64,000 nt of DNA from Stomorhina lunata (Eukaryota; Arthropoda; Insecta; Diptera; Rhiniidae). Of the stretch, positions 1 to 12,613 are shown piece by piece. Positions within the stretch are counted from its first letter, which is position 1. The number at the start of each line of letters is the position of its first letter. The notes under the pieces are model-generated. The model did no database searches. It worked only from the letters and a program-made list of their open reading frames with translations, and had not been told where the DNA came from. The position numbers and the translations under genes are program-made. Where the stretch lies: the NCBI GenBank assembly GCA_933228675.1, contig OW121745.1:1-64000 (forward strand). The letters run 5' to 3'.

Positions 1-3000
1 ATTTTTGAAAAATTTCCTATAAAAATAGGAAATTTTTGAAAAATTTCCTATAAAAATAGGAAATTTTTGAAAAATTTCCTATAAAAATAGGAAATTTTTG
101 AAAAATTTCCTATAAAAATAGGAAATTTTTGAAAATTTCCTATAAAAATAGGAAATTTTGAAAAATTTCCTATAAAAATAGGAAATTTTTGAAAATTTCC
201 TATAAAAATAGGAAATTTTTGAAAAATTTCCTATAAAAATAGGAAATTTTTGAAAAATTTCCTATAAAAATAGGAAATTTTTGAAAAATTTCCTATAAAA
301 ATAGGAAATTTTTGAAAAATTTCCTATAAAAATAGGAAATTTTTGAAAAATTTCCTATAAAAATAGGAAATTTTTGAAAAATTTCCTATAAAAATAGGAA
401 ATTTTTGAAAAATTTCCTATAAAAATAGGAAATTTTTGAAAAATTTCCTATAAAAATAGGAAATTTTTGAAAAATTTCCTATAAAAATAGGAAATTTTTG
501 AAAAATTTCCTATAAAAATAGGAAATTTTTGAAAAATTTCCTATAAAAATAGGAAATTTTTGAAAAATTTCCTATAAAAATAGGAAATTTTTGAAAAATT
601 TCCTATAAAAATAGGAAATTTTTGAAAAATTTCCTATAAAAATAGGAAATTTTTGAAAAATTTCCTATAAAAATAGGAAATTTTTGAAAAATTTCCTATA
701 AAAATAGGAAATTTTTGAAAATTTCCTATAAAAATAGGAAATTTTTGAAAAATTTCCTATAAAAATAGGAAATTTTTGAAAAATTTCCTATAAAAATAGG
801 AAATTTTTGAAAAATTTCCTATAAAAATAGGAAATTTTTGAAAAATTTCCTATAAAAATAGGAAATTTTTGAAAATTTTCCTATAAAAATAGGAAATTTT
901 TGAAAAATTTCCTATAAAAATAGGAAAAATTTCCTATAAAAATAGGAAATTTTTGAAAAATTTCCTATAAAAATAGGAAATTTTTGAAAAATTTCCTATA
1001 AAAATAGGAAATTTTTGAAAAATTTCCTATAAAAATAGGAAATTTTTGAAAAATTTCCTATAAAAATAGGAAATTTTTTCAAAATTTTTGAAAAATTTCC
1101 TATAAAAATAGGAAATTTTTGAAAAATTTCCTATAATAAAAATAGGAAATTTTTGAAAAATTTCCTATAAAAATAGAAATTTTTGAAAAATTTCCTATAA
1201 AAATAGGAAATTTTGAAAAATTTCCTATAAAAATAGGAAATTTTTGAAAATTTCCTATAAAAATAGGAAATTTTTGAAAAATTTCCTATAAAAATAGGAA
1301 TTTTTGAAAATTTCCTATAAAAATAGGAAATTTTTGAAAAATTTCCTATAAAAATAGGAAATTTTTGAAAAATTTCCTATAAAAATAGGAAATTTTTGAA
1401 AAATTTCCTATAAAAATAGGAAATTTTTGAAAAATTTCCTATAAAAATAGGAAATTTTTGAAAAATTTCCTATAAAAATAGGAAATTTTTGAAAAATTTC
1501 CTATAAAAATAGGAAATTTTTGAAAAATTTCCTATAAAAATAGGAAATTTTTGAAAATTTCCTATAAAAATAGGAAATTTTTGAAAAATTTCCTATAAAA
1601 ATAGGAAATTTTTTGAAAAATTTCCTATAAAAATAGGAAATTTTTGAAAAATTTCCTATAAAAATAGGAAATTTTTGAAAAATTTCCTATAAAAATAGAA
1701 ATTTTGAAAAATTTCCTATAAAAATAGGAAATTTTTGAAAAATTTCCTATAAAAATAGGAAATTTTTGAAAAATTTCCTATAAAAATAGGAAATTTTTGA
1801 AAAATTTCCTATAAAAATAGGAAATTTTTGAAAAATTTCCTATAAAAATAGGAAATTTTGAAAAAATTTCCTATAAAAATAGGAAATTTTTGAAAAATTT
1901 CTATAAAAATAGGAAATTTTTGAAAAATTTCCTATAAAAATAGGGAAATTTTTGAAAAATTTCCTATAAAAATAGGAAATTTTTTGAAAAATTTCCTATA
2001 AAAATAGGAAATTTTTGAAAAATTTCCTATAAAAATAGGAAATTTTGAAAAATTTCCTATAAAAATAGGAAATTTTTGAAAAATTTCCTATAAAAATAGG
2101 AAATTTTTGAAAATTTCCTATAAAAATAGGAAATTTTTGAAAAATTTCCTATAAAAATAGGAAATTTTTGAAAAATTTCCTATAAAAATAGGAAATTTTT
2201 GAAAAATTTCCTATAAAAATAGGAAATTTTTGAAAAATTTCCTATAAAAATAGGAAATTTTTGAAAAATTTCCTATAAAAATAGGAAATTTTTGAAAAAT
2301 TTCCTATAAAAATAGGAAATTTTTGAAAAATTTCCTATAAAAATAGGAAATTTTTGAAAAATTTCCTATAAAAATAGGAAATTCTTTGAAAAATTTCCTA
2401 TAAAAATAGGAAAATTTTTGAAAAATTTCCTATAAAAATAGGAAATTTTTGAAAAATTTCCTATAAAAATAGGAAATTTTTGAAAAATTTCCTATAAAAA
2501 TAGGAAATTTTTGAAAAATTTCCTATAAAAATAGGAAATTTTTGAAAATTTCCTATAAAAATAGGAAATTTTTGAAAAATTTCCTATAAAAATAGGAAAT
2601 TTTTGAAAAATTTCCTATAAAAATAGGAAATTTTTGAAAAATTTCCTATAAAAATAGGAAATTTTTGAAAAATTTCCTATAAAAATAGGAAATTTTTGAA
2701 AAATTTCCTATAAAAATAGGAAATTTTTGAAAAATTTCCTATAAAAATAGGAAATTTTTGAAAAATTTCCTATAAAAATAGGAAATTTTGAAAAATTTCC
2801 TATAAAAATAGGAAATTTTTGAAAAATTTCTATAAAAATAGGAAATTTTTGAAAAATTTCCTATAAAAATAGGAAATTTTTGAAAAATTTCCTATAAAAA
2901 TAGGAAATTTTTGAAAAATTTCCTATAAAAATAGGAAATTTTTGAAAAATTTCTATAAAAATAGGAAATTTTTGAAAATTTCCTATAAAAATAGGAAATT

Positions 3001-6000
3001 TTTGAAAAATTTCCTATAAAAATAGGAAATTTTTGAAAAATTCCTATAAAATAGGAATTTTTGAAAAATTTCCTATAAAAATAGGAAATTTTTGAAAAAT
3101 TTCCTATAAAAATAGGAAATTTTTGAAAAATTTCCTATAAAAATAGGAAATTTTTGAAAAATTTCCTATAAAAATAGGAAATTTTTGAAAAATTTCCTAT
3201 AAAAATAGGAAATTTTTGAAAAATTTCCTATAAAAATAGGAAATTTTGAAAAATTTCCTATAAAAATAGGAAATTTTTGAAAAATTTCCTATAAAAATAG
3301 GAAATTTTGAAAAATTTCCTATAAAAATAGGAAATTTTGAAAAATTTCCTATAAAAATAGGAAATTTTTGAAAAATTTCCTATAAAAATAGGAAATTTTT
3401 GAAAAATTTCCTATAAAAATAGGAAATTTTTGAAAAATTTCCTATAAAAATAGGAAATTTTGAAAAATTTCCTATAAAAATAGGAAATTTTTGAAAAATT
3501 TCCTATAAAAATAGGAAATTTTTGAAAAATTTCCTATAAAAATAGGAAATTTTTGAAAAATTTCCTATAAAAATAGGAAATTTTTGAAAAATTTCCTATA
3601 AAAATAGGAAATTTTTGAAAAATTTCCTATAAAAATAGGAAATTTTTGAAAAATTTCCTATAAAAATAGGAAATTTTTGAAAAATTTCCTATAAAAATAG
3701 GAAATTTTTGAAAAATTTCCTATAAAAATAGGAAATTTTTGAAAAATTTCCTATAAAAATAGGAAATTTTTGAAAAATTTCCTATAAAAATAGGAAATTT
3801 TTGAAAAATTTCCTATAAAAATAGGAAATTTTTGAAAAATTTCCTATAAAAATAGGAAATTTTTGAAAAATTTCCTATAAAAATAGGAAATTTTTGAAAA
3901 ATTTCCTATAAAAATAGGAAATTTTTGAAAAATTTCCTATAAAAATAGGAAATTTTTGAAAAATTTCCTATAAAAATAGGAAATTTTTGAAAAATTTCCT
4001 ATAAAAATAGGAAATTTTTGAAAAATTTCCTATAAAAATAGGAAATTTTTGAAAAATTTCCTATAAAAATAGGAAATTTTTGAAAAATTTCCTATAAAAA
4101 TAGGAAATTTTTGAAAAATTTCCTATAAAAATAGGAAATTTTTGAAAAATTTCCTATAAAAATAGGAAATTTTTGAAAAATTTCCTATAAAAATAGGAAA
4201 TTTTTGAAAAATTTCCTATAAAAATAGGAAATTTTTGAAAAATTTCCTATAAAAATAGGAAATTTTTGAAAAATTTCCTATAAAAATAGGAAATTTTTGA
4301 AAAATTTCCTATAAAAATAGGAAATTTTTGAAAAATTTCCTATAAAAATAGGAAATTTTTGAAAAATTTCCTATAAAAATAGGAAATTTTTGAAAAATTT
4401 CCTATAAAAATAGGAAATTTTTGAAAAATTTCCTATAAAAATAGGAAATTTTTGAAAAATTTCCTATAAAAATAGGAAATTTTTGAAAAATTTCCTATAA
4501 AAATAGGAAATTTTTGAAAAATTTCCTATAAAAATAGGAAATTTTTGAAAAATTTCCTATAAAAATAGGAAATTTTTGAAAAATTTCCTATAAAAATAGG
4601 AAATTTTTGAAAAATTTCCTATAAAAATAGGAAATTTTTGAAAAATTTCCTATAAAAATAGGAAATTTTTGAAAAATTTCCTATAAAAATAGGAAATTTT
4701 TGAAAAATTTCCTATAAAAATAGGAAATTTTTGAAAAATTTCCTATAAAAATAGGAAATTTTTGAAAAATTTCCTATAAAAATAGGAAATTTTTGAAAAA
4801 TTTCCTATAAAAATAGGAAATTTTTGAAAAATTTCCTATAAAAATAGGAAATTTTTGAAAAATTTCCTATAAAAATAGGAAATTTTTGAAAAATTTCCTA
4901 TAAAAATAGGAAATTTTTGAAAAATTTCCTATAAAAATAGGAAATTTTTGAAAAATTTCCTATAAAAATAGGAAATTTTTGAAAAATTTCCTATAAAAAT
5001 AGGAAATTTTTGAAAAATTTCCTATAAAAATAGGAAATTTTTGAAAAATTTCCTATAAAAATAGGAAATTTTTGAAAAATTTCCTATAAAAATAGGAAAT
5101 TTTTGAAAAATTTCCTATAAAAATAGGAAATTTTTGAAAAATTTCCTATAAAAATAGGAAATTTTTGAAAAATTTCCTATAAAAATAGGAAATTTTTGAA
5201 AAATTTCCTATAAAAATAGGAAATTTTTGAAAAATTTCCTATAAAAATAGGAAATTTTTGAAAAATTTCCTATAAAAATAGGAAATTTTTGAAAAATTTC
5301 CTATAAAAATAGGAAATTTTTGAAAAATTTCCTATAAAAATAGGAAATTTTTGAAAAATTTCCTATAAAAATAGGAAATTTTTGAAAAATTTCCTATAAA
5401 AATAGGAAATTTTTGAAAAATTTCCTATAAAAATAGGAAATTTTTGAAAAATTTCCTATAAAAATAGGAAATTTTTGAAAAATTTCCTATAAAAATAGGA
5501 AATTTTTGAAAAATTTCCTATAAAAATAGGAAATTTTTGAAAAATTTCCTATAAAAATAGGAAATTTTTGAAAAATTTCCTATAAAAATAGGAAATTTTT
5601 GAAAAATTTCCTATAAAAATAGGAAATTTTTGAAAAATTTCCTATAAAAATAGGAAATTTTTGAAAAATTTCCTATAAAAATAGGAAATTTTTGAAAAAT
5701 TTCCTATAAAAATAGGAAATTTTTGAAAAATTTCCTATAAAAATAGGAAATTTTTGAAAAATTTCCTATAAAAATAGGAAATTTTTGAAAAATTTCCTAT
5801 AAAAATAGGAAATTTTTGAAAAATTTCCTATAAAAATAGGAAATTTTTGAAAAATTTCCTATAAAAATAGGAAATTTTTGAAAAATTTCCTATAAAAATA
5901 GGAAATTTTTGAAAAATTTCCTATAAAAATAGGAAATTTTTGAAAAATTTCCTATAAAAATAGGAAATTTTTGAAAAATTTCCTATAAAAATAGGAAATT

Positions 6001-8007
6001 TTTGAAAAATTTCCTATAAAAATAGGAAATTTTTGAAAAATTTCCTATAAAAATAGGAAATTTTTGAAAAATTTCCTATAAAAATAGGAAATTTTTGAAA
6101 AATTTCCTATAAAAATAGAAAATTTTTGAAAAATTTCCTATAAAAATAGGAAATTTTTGAAAAATTTCCTATAAAAATAGGAAATTTTTGAAAAATTTCC
6201 TATAAAAATAGGAAATTTTTGAAAAATTTCCTATAAAAATAGGAAATTTTTGAAAAATTTCCTATAAAAATAGGAAATTTTTGAAAAATTTCCTATAAAA
6301 ATAGGAAATTTTTGAAAAATTTCCTATAAAAATAGGAAATTTTTGAAAAATTTCCTATAAAAATAGGAAATTTTTGAAAAATTTCCTATAAAAATAGGAA
6401 ATTTTTGAAAAATTTCCTATAAAAATAGGAAATTTTTGAAAAATTTCCTATAAAAATAGGAAATTTTTGAAAAATTTCCTATAAAAATAGGAAATTTTTG
6501 AAAAATTTCCTATAAAAATAGGAAATTATTGAAAAATTTCCTATAAAAATAGGAAATTTTTGAAAAATTTCCTATAAAAATAGGAAATTTTTGAAAAATT
6601 TCCTATAAAAATAGGAAATTTTTGAAAAATTTCCTATAAAAATAGGAAATTTTTGAAAAATTTCCTATAAAAATAGGAAATTTTTGAAAAATTTCCTATA
6701 AAAATAGGAAATTTTTGAAAAATTTCCTATAAAAATAGGAAATTTTTGAAAAATTTCCTATAAAAATAGGAAATTTTTGAAAAATTTCCTATAAAAATAG
6801 GAAATTTTTGAAAAATTTCCTATAAAAATAGGAAATTTTTGAAAAATTTCCTATAAAAATAGGAAATTTTTGAAAAATTTCCTATAAAAATAGGAAATTT
6901 TTGAAAAATTTCCTATAAAATAGGAAATTTTTGAAAATTTTTCTTATAAAAATAGGAAATTTTTGAAAAATTTTCTTATAAAAATAGGAAATTTTTGAAA
7001 AATTTCCTATAAAATAGGAAATTTTTGAAAAATTTTCTTATAAAAATAGGAAATTTTTGAAAAATTTTCTTATAAAAATAGGAAATTTTTGAAAAATTTC
7101 CTATAAAAATAGGAAATTTTTGAAAAATTTCTTATAAAAATAGGAAATTTTTGAAAAATTTCTTATAAAAATAGGAAATTTTTAAAAAATTTCTTATAAA
7201 AATAGGAAATTTTTGAAAAATTTCTTATAAAAATAGGAAATTTTTGAAAAATTTCCTATAAAAATAGGAAATTTTTGAAAAATTTCCTATAAAAATAGGA
7301 AATTTTTGAAAAATTTCCTATAAAAATAGGAAATTTTTGAAAAATTTCCTATAAAAATAGGAAATTTTTGAAAAATTTCCTATAAAAATAGGAAATTTTT
7401 GAAAAATTTCCTATAAAAATAGGAAATTTTTGAAAAATTTCCTATAAAAATAGGAAATTTTTGAAAAATTTCCTATAAAAATAGGAAATTTTTGAAAAAT
7501 TTCCTATAAAAATAGGAAATTTTTGAAAAATTTCCTATAAAAATAGGAAATTTTTGAAAAATTTCCTATAAAAATAGGAAATTTTTGAAAAATTTCCTAT
7601 AAAAATAGGAAATTTTTGAAAAATTTCCTATAAAAATAGGAAATTTTTGAAAAATTTCCTATAAAAATAGGAAATTTTTGAAAAATTTCCTATAAAAATA
7701 GGAAATTTTTGAAAAATTTCCTATAAAAATAGGAAATTTTTGAAAAATTTCCTATAAAAATAGGAAATTTTTGAAAAATTTCCTATAAAAATAGGAAATT
7801 TTTGAAAAATTTCCTATAAAAATAGGAAATTTTTGAAAAATTTCCTATAAAACTAGGAAATTTTTGAAAAATTTCCTATAAAACTAGGAAATTTTTGAAA
7901 AATTTCCTATAAAACTAGGAAATTTTTGAAAAAATTCCTATAAAACTAGGAAATTTTTGAAAAATTTCCTTTAAAACTAGGAAATTTTTGAAAAATTTCC
8001 TATAAAA
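1..8007. repeat. 31-bp hairpin satellite array (about 258 units)
   Basis: Head-to-tail tandem array, running off the left edge of the window. Each 31-bp unit is one G, a 13-nt stem AAAAATTTCCTAT, a 4-nt loop AAAA, and the exact complement ATAGGAAATTTTT, so every unit can fold into a perfect 13-bp hairpin. Units at about 700-3360 carry many 1-3 nt indels, while about 3480-6900 is almost free of variants. A block at about 6930-7240 has TTCTTAT in place of TTCCTAT. The last units (about 7850-8000) have AAACTAGG in place of AAATAGG. This pattern fits local homogenisation by unequal exchange. Copy number in the assembly may be unreliable. Confidence 0.97.
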
Positions 8008-8234
8008 CTGCAAACTGAAATTTCGACTACGATCAACAATCGCATCGATGGCGTTGAGAACAAATTTGACAGAAGACTGGCCGATATGGAGAATGACGTC
8101 GGCAAGAAAATTGGCGATCTAGAAGCGAAAGTCAATGAGAACAAATTTAACGAAAAACTGGCTGACGTCGGAAGAAAAATTGGCGATCTAGAAGCAAAAT
8201 TTAAAGACATACAACACCATGCGGGTCCAGTGCG
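8008..8234 (+). pseudogene. Gypsy gag N-terminal coiled-coil fragment, outer copy
   Basis: An open frame follows the satellite directly and encodes a charged heptad-like segment containing NNRIDGVENKF, KKIGDLEAKV and RKIGDLEAKF, with the GDLEAK block repeated. It ends at HHAGPVR where an insertion begins. The same segment occurs inverted at 21310-21535 and in the same orientation at 21948-22176, where it precedes the rest of a Ty3/Gypsy gag. I infer it is the N-terminal coiled coil of that gag. The frame is stopped upstream by TAG in the last satellite unit, so it is not a usable gene. Confidence 0.75.
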
Positions 8235-8350
8235 CCCACTTTTAAAAATGTACCTTAATTTGGAAGACGGTTGCTAATTTTTATTCTGAATATTCGCAGT
8301 AGCATTATTTAAGTTTTTATTGAAGGAAAAAACTACCACGCCCACTTTTA
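8235..8350 (+). mobile_element. Truncated copy of the gag-disrupting insertion
   Basis: This matches the first ~116 bp of the 676-bp insertion at 22177-22852, then changes abruptly at 8350/8351 from CGCCCACTTTTA to Helitron sequence TATCTTCTAAACC. The intact copy continues ACTTTTAATTTTTT. This junction is the left boundary of the palindrome. About 2 bp (TA) of microhomology is shared by the joined sequences. Confidence 0.7.
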
Positions 8351-8710
8351 TATCTTCTAAACCAAAAGTGATAGAAACAAAAACTAAATTGGTCTGAGAT
8401 CGGCACTAAAAATTAAGGGACATGTGTTCGGTACTTTTTTGAAATTCGACCTCTTAGAATGCAAAACAGTGTAGAAAAGGAAGAAATTAGTAACATCATA
8501 TCTCCAAAACCAACATCGATGCAAACAAAGTTGAAATTGGATTTGAATCGGCTAAAGAAATAAGTGGACATGTGTTTGGTACTTTTTTGAAAATGGCACT
8601 AATAAGGATAAAAAGGGTACAAACTATATTTTGGTACTTTTTTTTAACACATATACATCTTTTGAGCTAATAAACATAGAAACATAATTAATATCGCAAA
8701 CGATAGGTAT

Positions 8711-9436
8711 ATTTTGTATTTTATATTTAAATGGCCTGTAATTACAACCTGTTTAGGTCAAAGGCCGAGCATATTTTAGAATTCCAAGCACCTCTATCTT
8801 GTGCGCATATTCTCCAATTTCGTATACCAAGTTTCAAAAGATTTTCTTCTACTTGGTCTTTCCATCTAAGTTTTGGACGCCCTCTTCTACGCGTTCCCTC
8901 TGGATCATTATCGAAGACTTTTCTTGCCGGAGTATTTTCATCCATTCGCACAACATGTCCTAGCCAACGCAGACGCTGTTGCTTAATGCGTTTTACTATG
9001 TCGATGTCAGCGTATAACTCATACAGCTCATGGTTAATTCGATGTCGATACTCATTGTTGACGCAGACTGGTCCAAAGATTCTTCGTAGAATTTTCCTCT
9101 CAAATACTCCAAGGATAGCTTCATCTGTCTGTGCAAGTGCCCATGATTCAGCACCATACAATAACACGGGTAGTATGAGCGTTTTATAGAGCGTGATTTT
9201 AGTTCTTACAGAGAGGACTTTATTTCTTAGCTGTTTGCTTAGTCCAAAATAGCATCGATTGGCAAGTATGATTCTACGTTTGATTTCAAAGCTTATATCG
9301 TTGTTGATGTTCACAGCGGTACCAAGGTATACAAATTCTTTTACAACCTCGAAGCTATAGTTCTCAACGGACACATGCGATCCAATTCTAGTGGTCTGTC
9401 TGCCTGTAGAAACTATCAGTTTTGTTTTTGATTCAT
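8711..9436 (-). pseudogene. 5'-truncated LINE reverse transcriptase C-terminus (left arm)
   Basis: The open frame 8742-9434 (minus) encodes the C-terminal part of an RTE-like RT polyprotein. Landmarks are KEFVYLGTAVN, LYKTLILPVLLYGAESW, FERKILRRIFGP, RLRWLGHVVRM and RGRPKLRWKDQVEENL. It starts in mid-protein just after the RT fingers/palm and lacks the YADD region, which is typical 5' truncation on insertion. The flanking Helitron sequence carries a 9-bp duplication (ATACCTATC on the element strand; copies at about 8702-8710 and 9437-9445). The mirror copy is 34017-34742. It is a dead-on-arrival insertion, not a gene. Confidence 0.85.
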
Positions 9437-11910
9437 GATAGGTATTAAAGAAGTATTAAGTGCGTGTTTGGTACTTTCAATGGTTGGTTTTTTGCTTTTT
9501 AGCTATGGATATCTTTTAGGCTAATGAAGCCAGAAGTATAATAAAAATAATAATAAAAAATAAAATACATTTTTGGTACGTTTATTAATTTTGGGGGTAA
9601 AAATTGGTAAAAATATATCTTTTAAACCAAAATGATAGAAACAAAAACTAAATTAGTCTGAGATCAGCACATAAAATTAAGGGACACGTGTTCGGTACTT
9701 TTTTGAACCCATATATACCTTTTTAAACTAATAAACATAGAAACACAATTTATATCGCAACTGATAGGCATTAAAAAACTATTAAACACGTATTTGGTAC
9801 TTTTGCGATTCATGGTGGACGAAAGGGTAAAACGGGAACATATTCAAGAGTAGGTTTTTTGCTTTTTAACTAAGAATATCTTTTAGACTAATGAAGCCAG
9901 AAGCATATTTTATTGGCTGGTCAATTGACATTGAAAAAAATAAAATACATGTTTGGTCCTTTTTTAATTTTGGGGGTAAAAATCGGTAAATATATATCTT
10001 CTAAGCTAAAAGTGATAGAAACAAAAACTAAATTGGTCTTAGATCGGCACTTTAAATAAAGGGACATGTATTCGGTACTTTTTTTTTAAATCGGCCGTTT
10101 TGGGGTTAAAAAAGGGCAAAAATCGGAAATATTAGTAACGTCATATCTCCGAAATTCAAAGCGGTGGAACAAAGTTGAAATTGGCTTCGGATCGGCTGAA
10201 AAAAAGGAGAAATGTGTTTGGTCCTTTTTTGAATATGGTACTAATAAGGGTAAAAAAGGGTAAAAACTATATTTTGGTACTTTTTTTCAAACCATACATA
10301 TCTTTTAAAATATTAAACATAGAGACGCGGTAAACGTCGCAATTGATAAGTAACAAAGAATTATTAGACACGTATTTGGTACTTTTACGATAAATGAGGT
10401 AAAAAAGATAAAAACGGGAAAATATTCAGGGGTAGGTTTTTTAACTATGAATTTCATTTTGACCAATAAAGCCAGAACTAAAATTTACAGACGGGTCGAT
10501 TCATATTGAAAAAGTATAAGACATGTGCTGCTTAGTGGTTAAACAGAAACAGAAAATGGATAAATTAGTAACATCATATCTCCGAAATGAACATCGTTAG
10601 AAACAAAGTTGAAATTGGATTTGGATCGTCTTGCAAAAAAAGGGGACACGAGTTTGGTACTTTTTTGGAAATGAAACTTATAAGGGAGAAAAAGGGTAAA
10701 ACCTATTTTGGTACTTTTTAAACCCTATACGCATTTTTTGAACTAATAAACATAAATACTCAATATACATCACAATTGATAAGGACTAAAAAAATTAAGA
10801 ACGTGCTTGGCACTTTTACTATACATGAGGCTCTTTTGTAAAAACGGGTAAATATTAAAGTCTTTTCTCAAGTCAAGCCAGAAGTATAATTTACAGACGG
10901 GTCTATTTACATTGAAGAAGTATAAGACACGCGTTTAATTTCTTTTTTCATTTTTGGAGTAAAAAGCGAGAAAAAATCGGTAACGTAATATCGTCTAAAT
11001 CAAAAGTGATAGAAACAAAAATTTAATTGGTCTATGATCAGAACTAAAAATTAAAGGACACGGGTTCGATAATTTTTTTAAATTTGGCCGCTTATGGGTA
11101 AAACAGGCTAGAACAGATAAATCATGTAATCGACTAGAAAAATAAGGGGACATGTGTTCTGTACTTTTTTGGAAATGACACTAATAAGGGTTAAAAGGAT
11201 AAACTATTTTGATACTTTTTTTTAACCCATACGTATCTTTTGAACTTAAAAACATAAAGGCTCACTTTATGCCACAATCAATAAGTATTAAAAAATTGTA
11301 AACACGTCCTTGGTACTTTTACGATAAATGGGGTTCAAAAGGGTGAAAACGGGAGAGTTTCATTTAAGCTAACGAAGTCAGAGGTATAAATTAGAGATAT
11401 GTCGATTCAGATTGATGCAAATTAAAATAAGTGTTTGGTACTTTTTTCAATTAAAGGGGTAAAAATGGGAAAAATCGATGACATTATATCTTCTAAACCT
11501 AAAGTGATAGAAACAAACACTAAAGTGGTCTAAGATCAGCGCTAAAATGATGGGACAAGTATGCAGTACTTTTTGCAAATTTAACAGTTCTGGGGTTAAA
11601 ATAGGGTAGAAAATGAAATAATTAGTAAAGTTATATCTCTGAAACTAATATCGTTAGAAACAAAATTTAAATTGGATTTAGATCTGCTAGAAAAATGACG
11701 TCACATTTTTAGTACTTTTCGTAAATGAGGTAAATATAAATTTTGGTACTTTTTTGACCACTATATAACGTTTAAATCAAATATTATAGAAACAAAATTT
11801 ATATCACAATCGATAAACATCAAAATGGTATCAAATACGTTTTTGGTACTTTTTCGACTAATGGGGTAAAAAAGGACAAAAACGGGTCAAAAATTTAAAG
11901 ATAGTTTTTT

Positions 11911-12613
11911 AAAGAGGTTGTGGGTTCAAATCCTGGCTCAGGTTCATATATAAAAATTTATGATATGAACCTGAGCCGGGACTCAAACCCACAACCTCTT
12001 GGTTCAACTAAAAATTAATTTCTTTCAATTAAATTGCATGGGCACCGCGATTTACATGTTTTCACTAACTCTTTCAAGTTGATACTAAATTCAAATTTGC
12101 ATTAATGTAAAAGAATAAACAAAAACTTGTCAAAAACAAAAATCTTTGTCTTCATTACCAGCTGACAGTTGGTTAAAGTACAAAGTAAATGTAGATTAAT
12201 AAAGGATAGGAATACAAAACATAAAGGAAAAAACTATGGTGGATAAGTTCGTCTAACTGAATCGATCATATGGTCATAGGTGAAATGGAAATGAGTGTTA
12301 ATATAATTCTCGTTTTCCATTTTGCTTAAGAATTCAGTTAAATAGATTATCTTAACTACTGGCATCTAACAGTTGGTGACACAGTGTGCTGATGAAGTCC
12401 GTAGCAGGACAGAAAATGCAGCATTCCACACTGCTAAGTGTCACATAGTTTTTTCAGTATTCCTAAAAATTATTAATCTAATTTAAAAATCATAAAAATT
12501 ATTAAAAATAAAAAAAAAAAAATATAAAAATTAATGATATGAACTTGAGCCCGGATTCGAACCCACAACCTCTTAACATAAATTCTTGGTTCAACTAAAA
12601 ATTAATTTCTTTC
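11911..12613 (+). mobile_element. 703-bp hammerhead-bearing retroposon-like element (left arm)
   Basis: It is bounded by an 11-bp target duplication GATAGTTTTTT (11900-11910 and 12614-12624), so it inserted as a unit into the Helitron. Its head is a near-perfect inverted repeat (11911-12002): AGAGGTTGTGGGTTCAAATC followed by its complement. Its tail repeats the inner half of that head in direct orientation (about 12537-12613, including GGTTCAACTAAAAATTAA). The GGTTCAAATCC core resembles a tRNA T-arm/B box, but I see no A box. A hammerhead ribozyme lies at 12376-12444. A non-autonomous Penelope-like element is the best fit (inverted head, direct repeats, variable-length duplication, type I hammerhead); an animal retrozyme is the alternative. 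It has no coding capacity. Confidence 0.7.
12376..12444 (+). ncRNA. Hammerhead ribozyme, type I (left arm)
   Basis: All hammerhead parts can be placed by hand. Stem I outer is GTGACAC (12376-12382) with GTGTCAC (12438-12444). An internal loop of A against TGCTAA follows, then stem I inner GTGTG (12384-12388) with CACAC (12427-12431). The core CTGATGA is 12389-12395. Stem II is GTCC/GGAC with loop GTAGCA (12397-12410). The core GAAA is 12412-12415. Stem III is AATG-CAG-CATT (12415-12425), with predicted cleavage after C12426. Loop II and the stem I internal loop are placed for the usual tertiary contact. The one departure is an A-A mismatch (12396/12411) where the stem II closing pair is normally G-C, which may slow cleavage. 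Confidence 0.85.

Noticed and set aside
1..8007. CRISPR-like array
   Set aside because: There are no unique spacers; the whole unit repeats. Eukaryotic satellite.
8731..9189. 152-codon plus-strand frame
   Set aside because: Antisense shadow of the LINE fragment on the minus strand.
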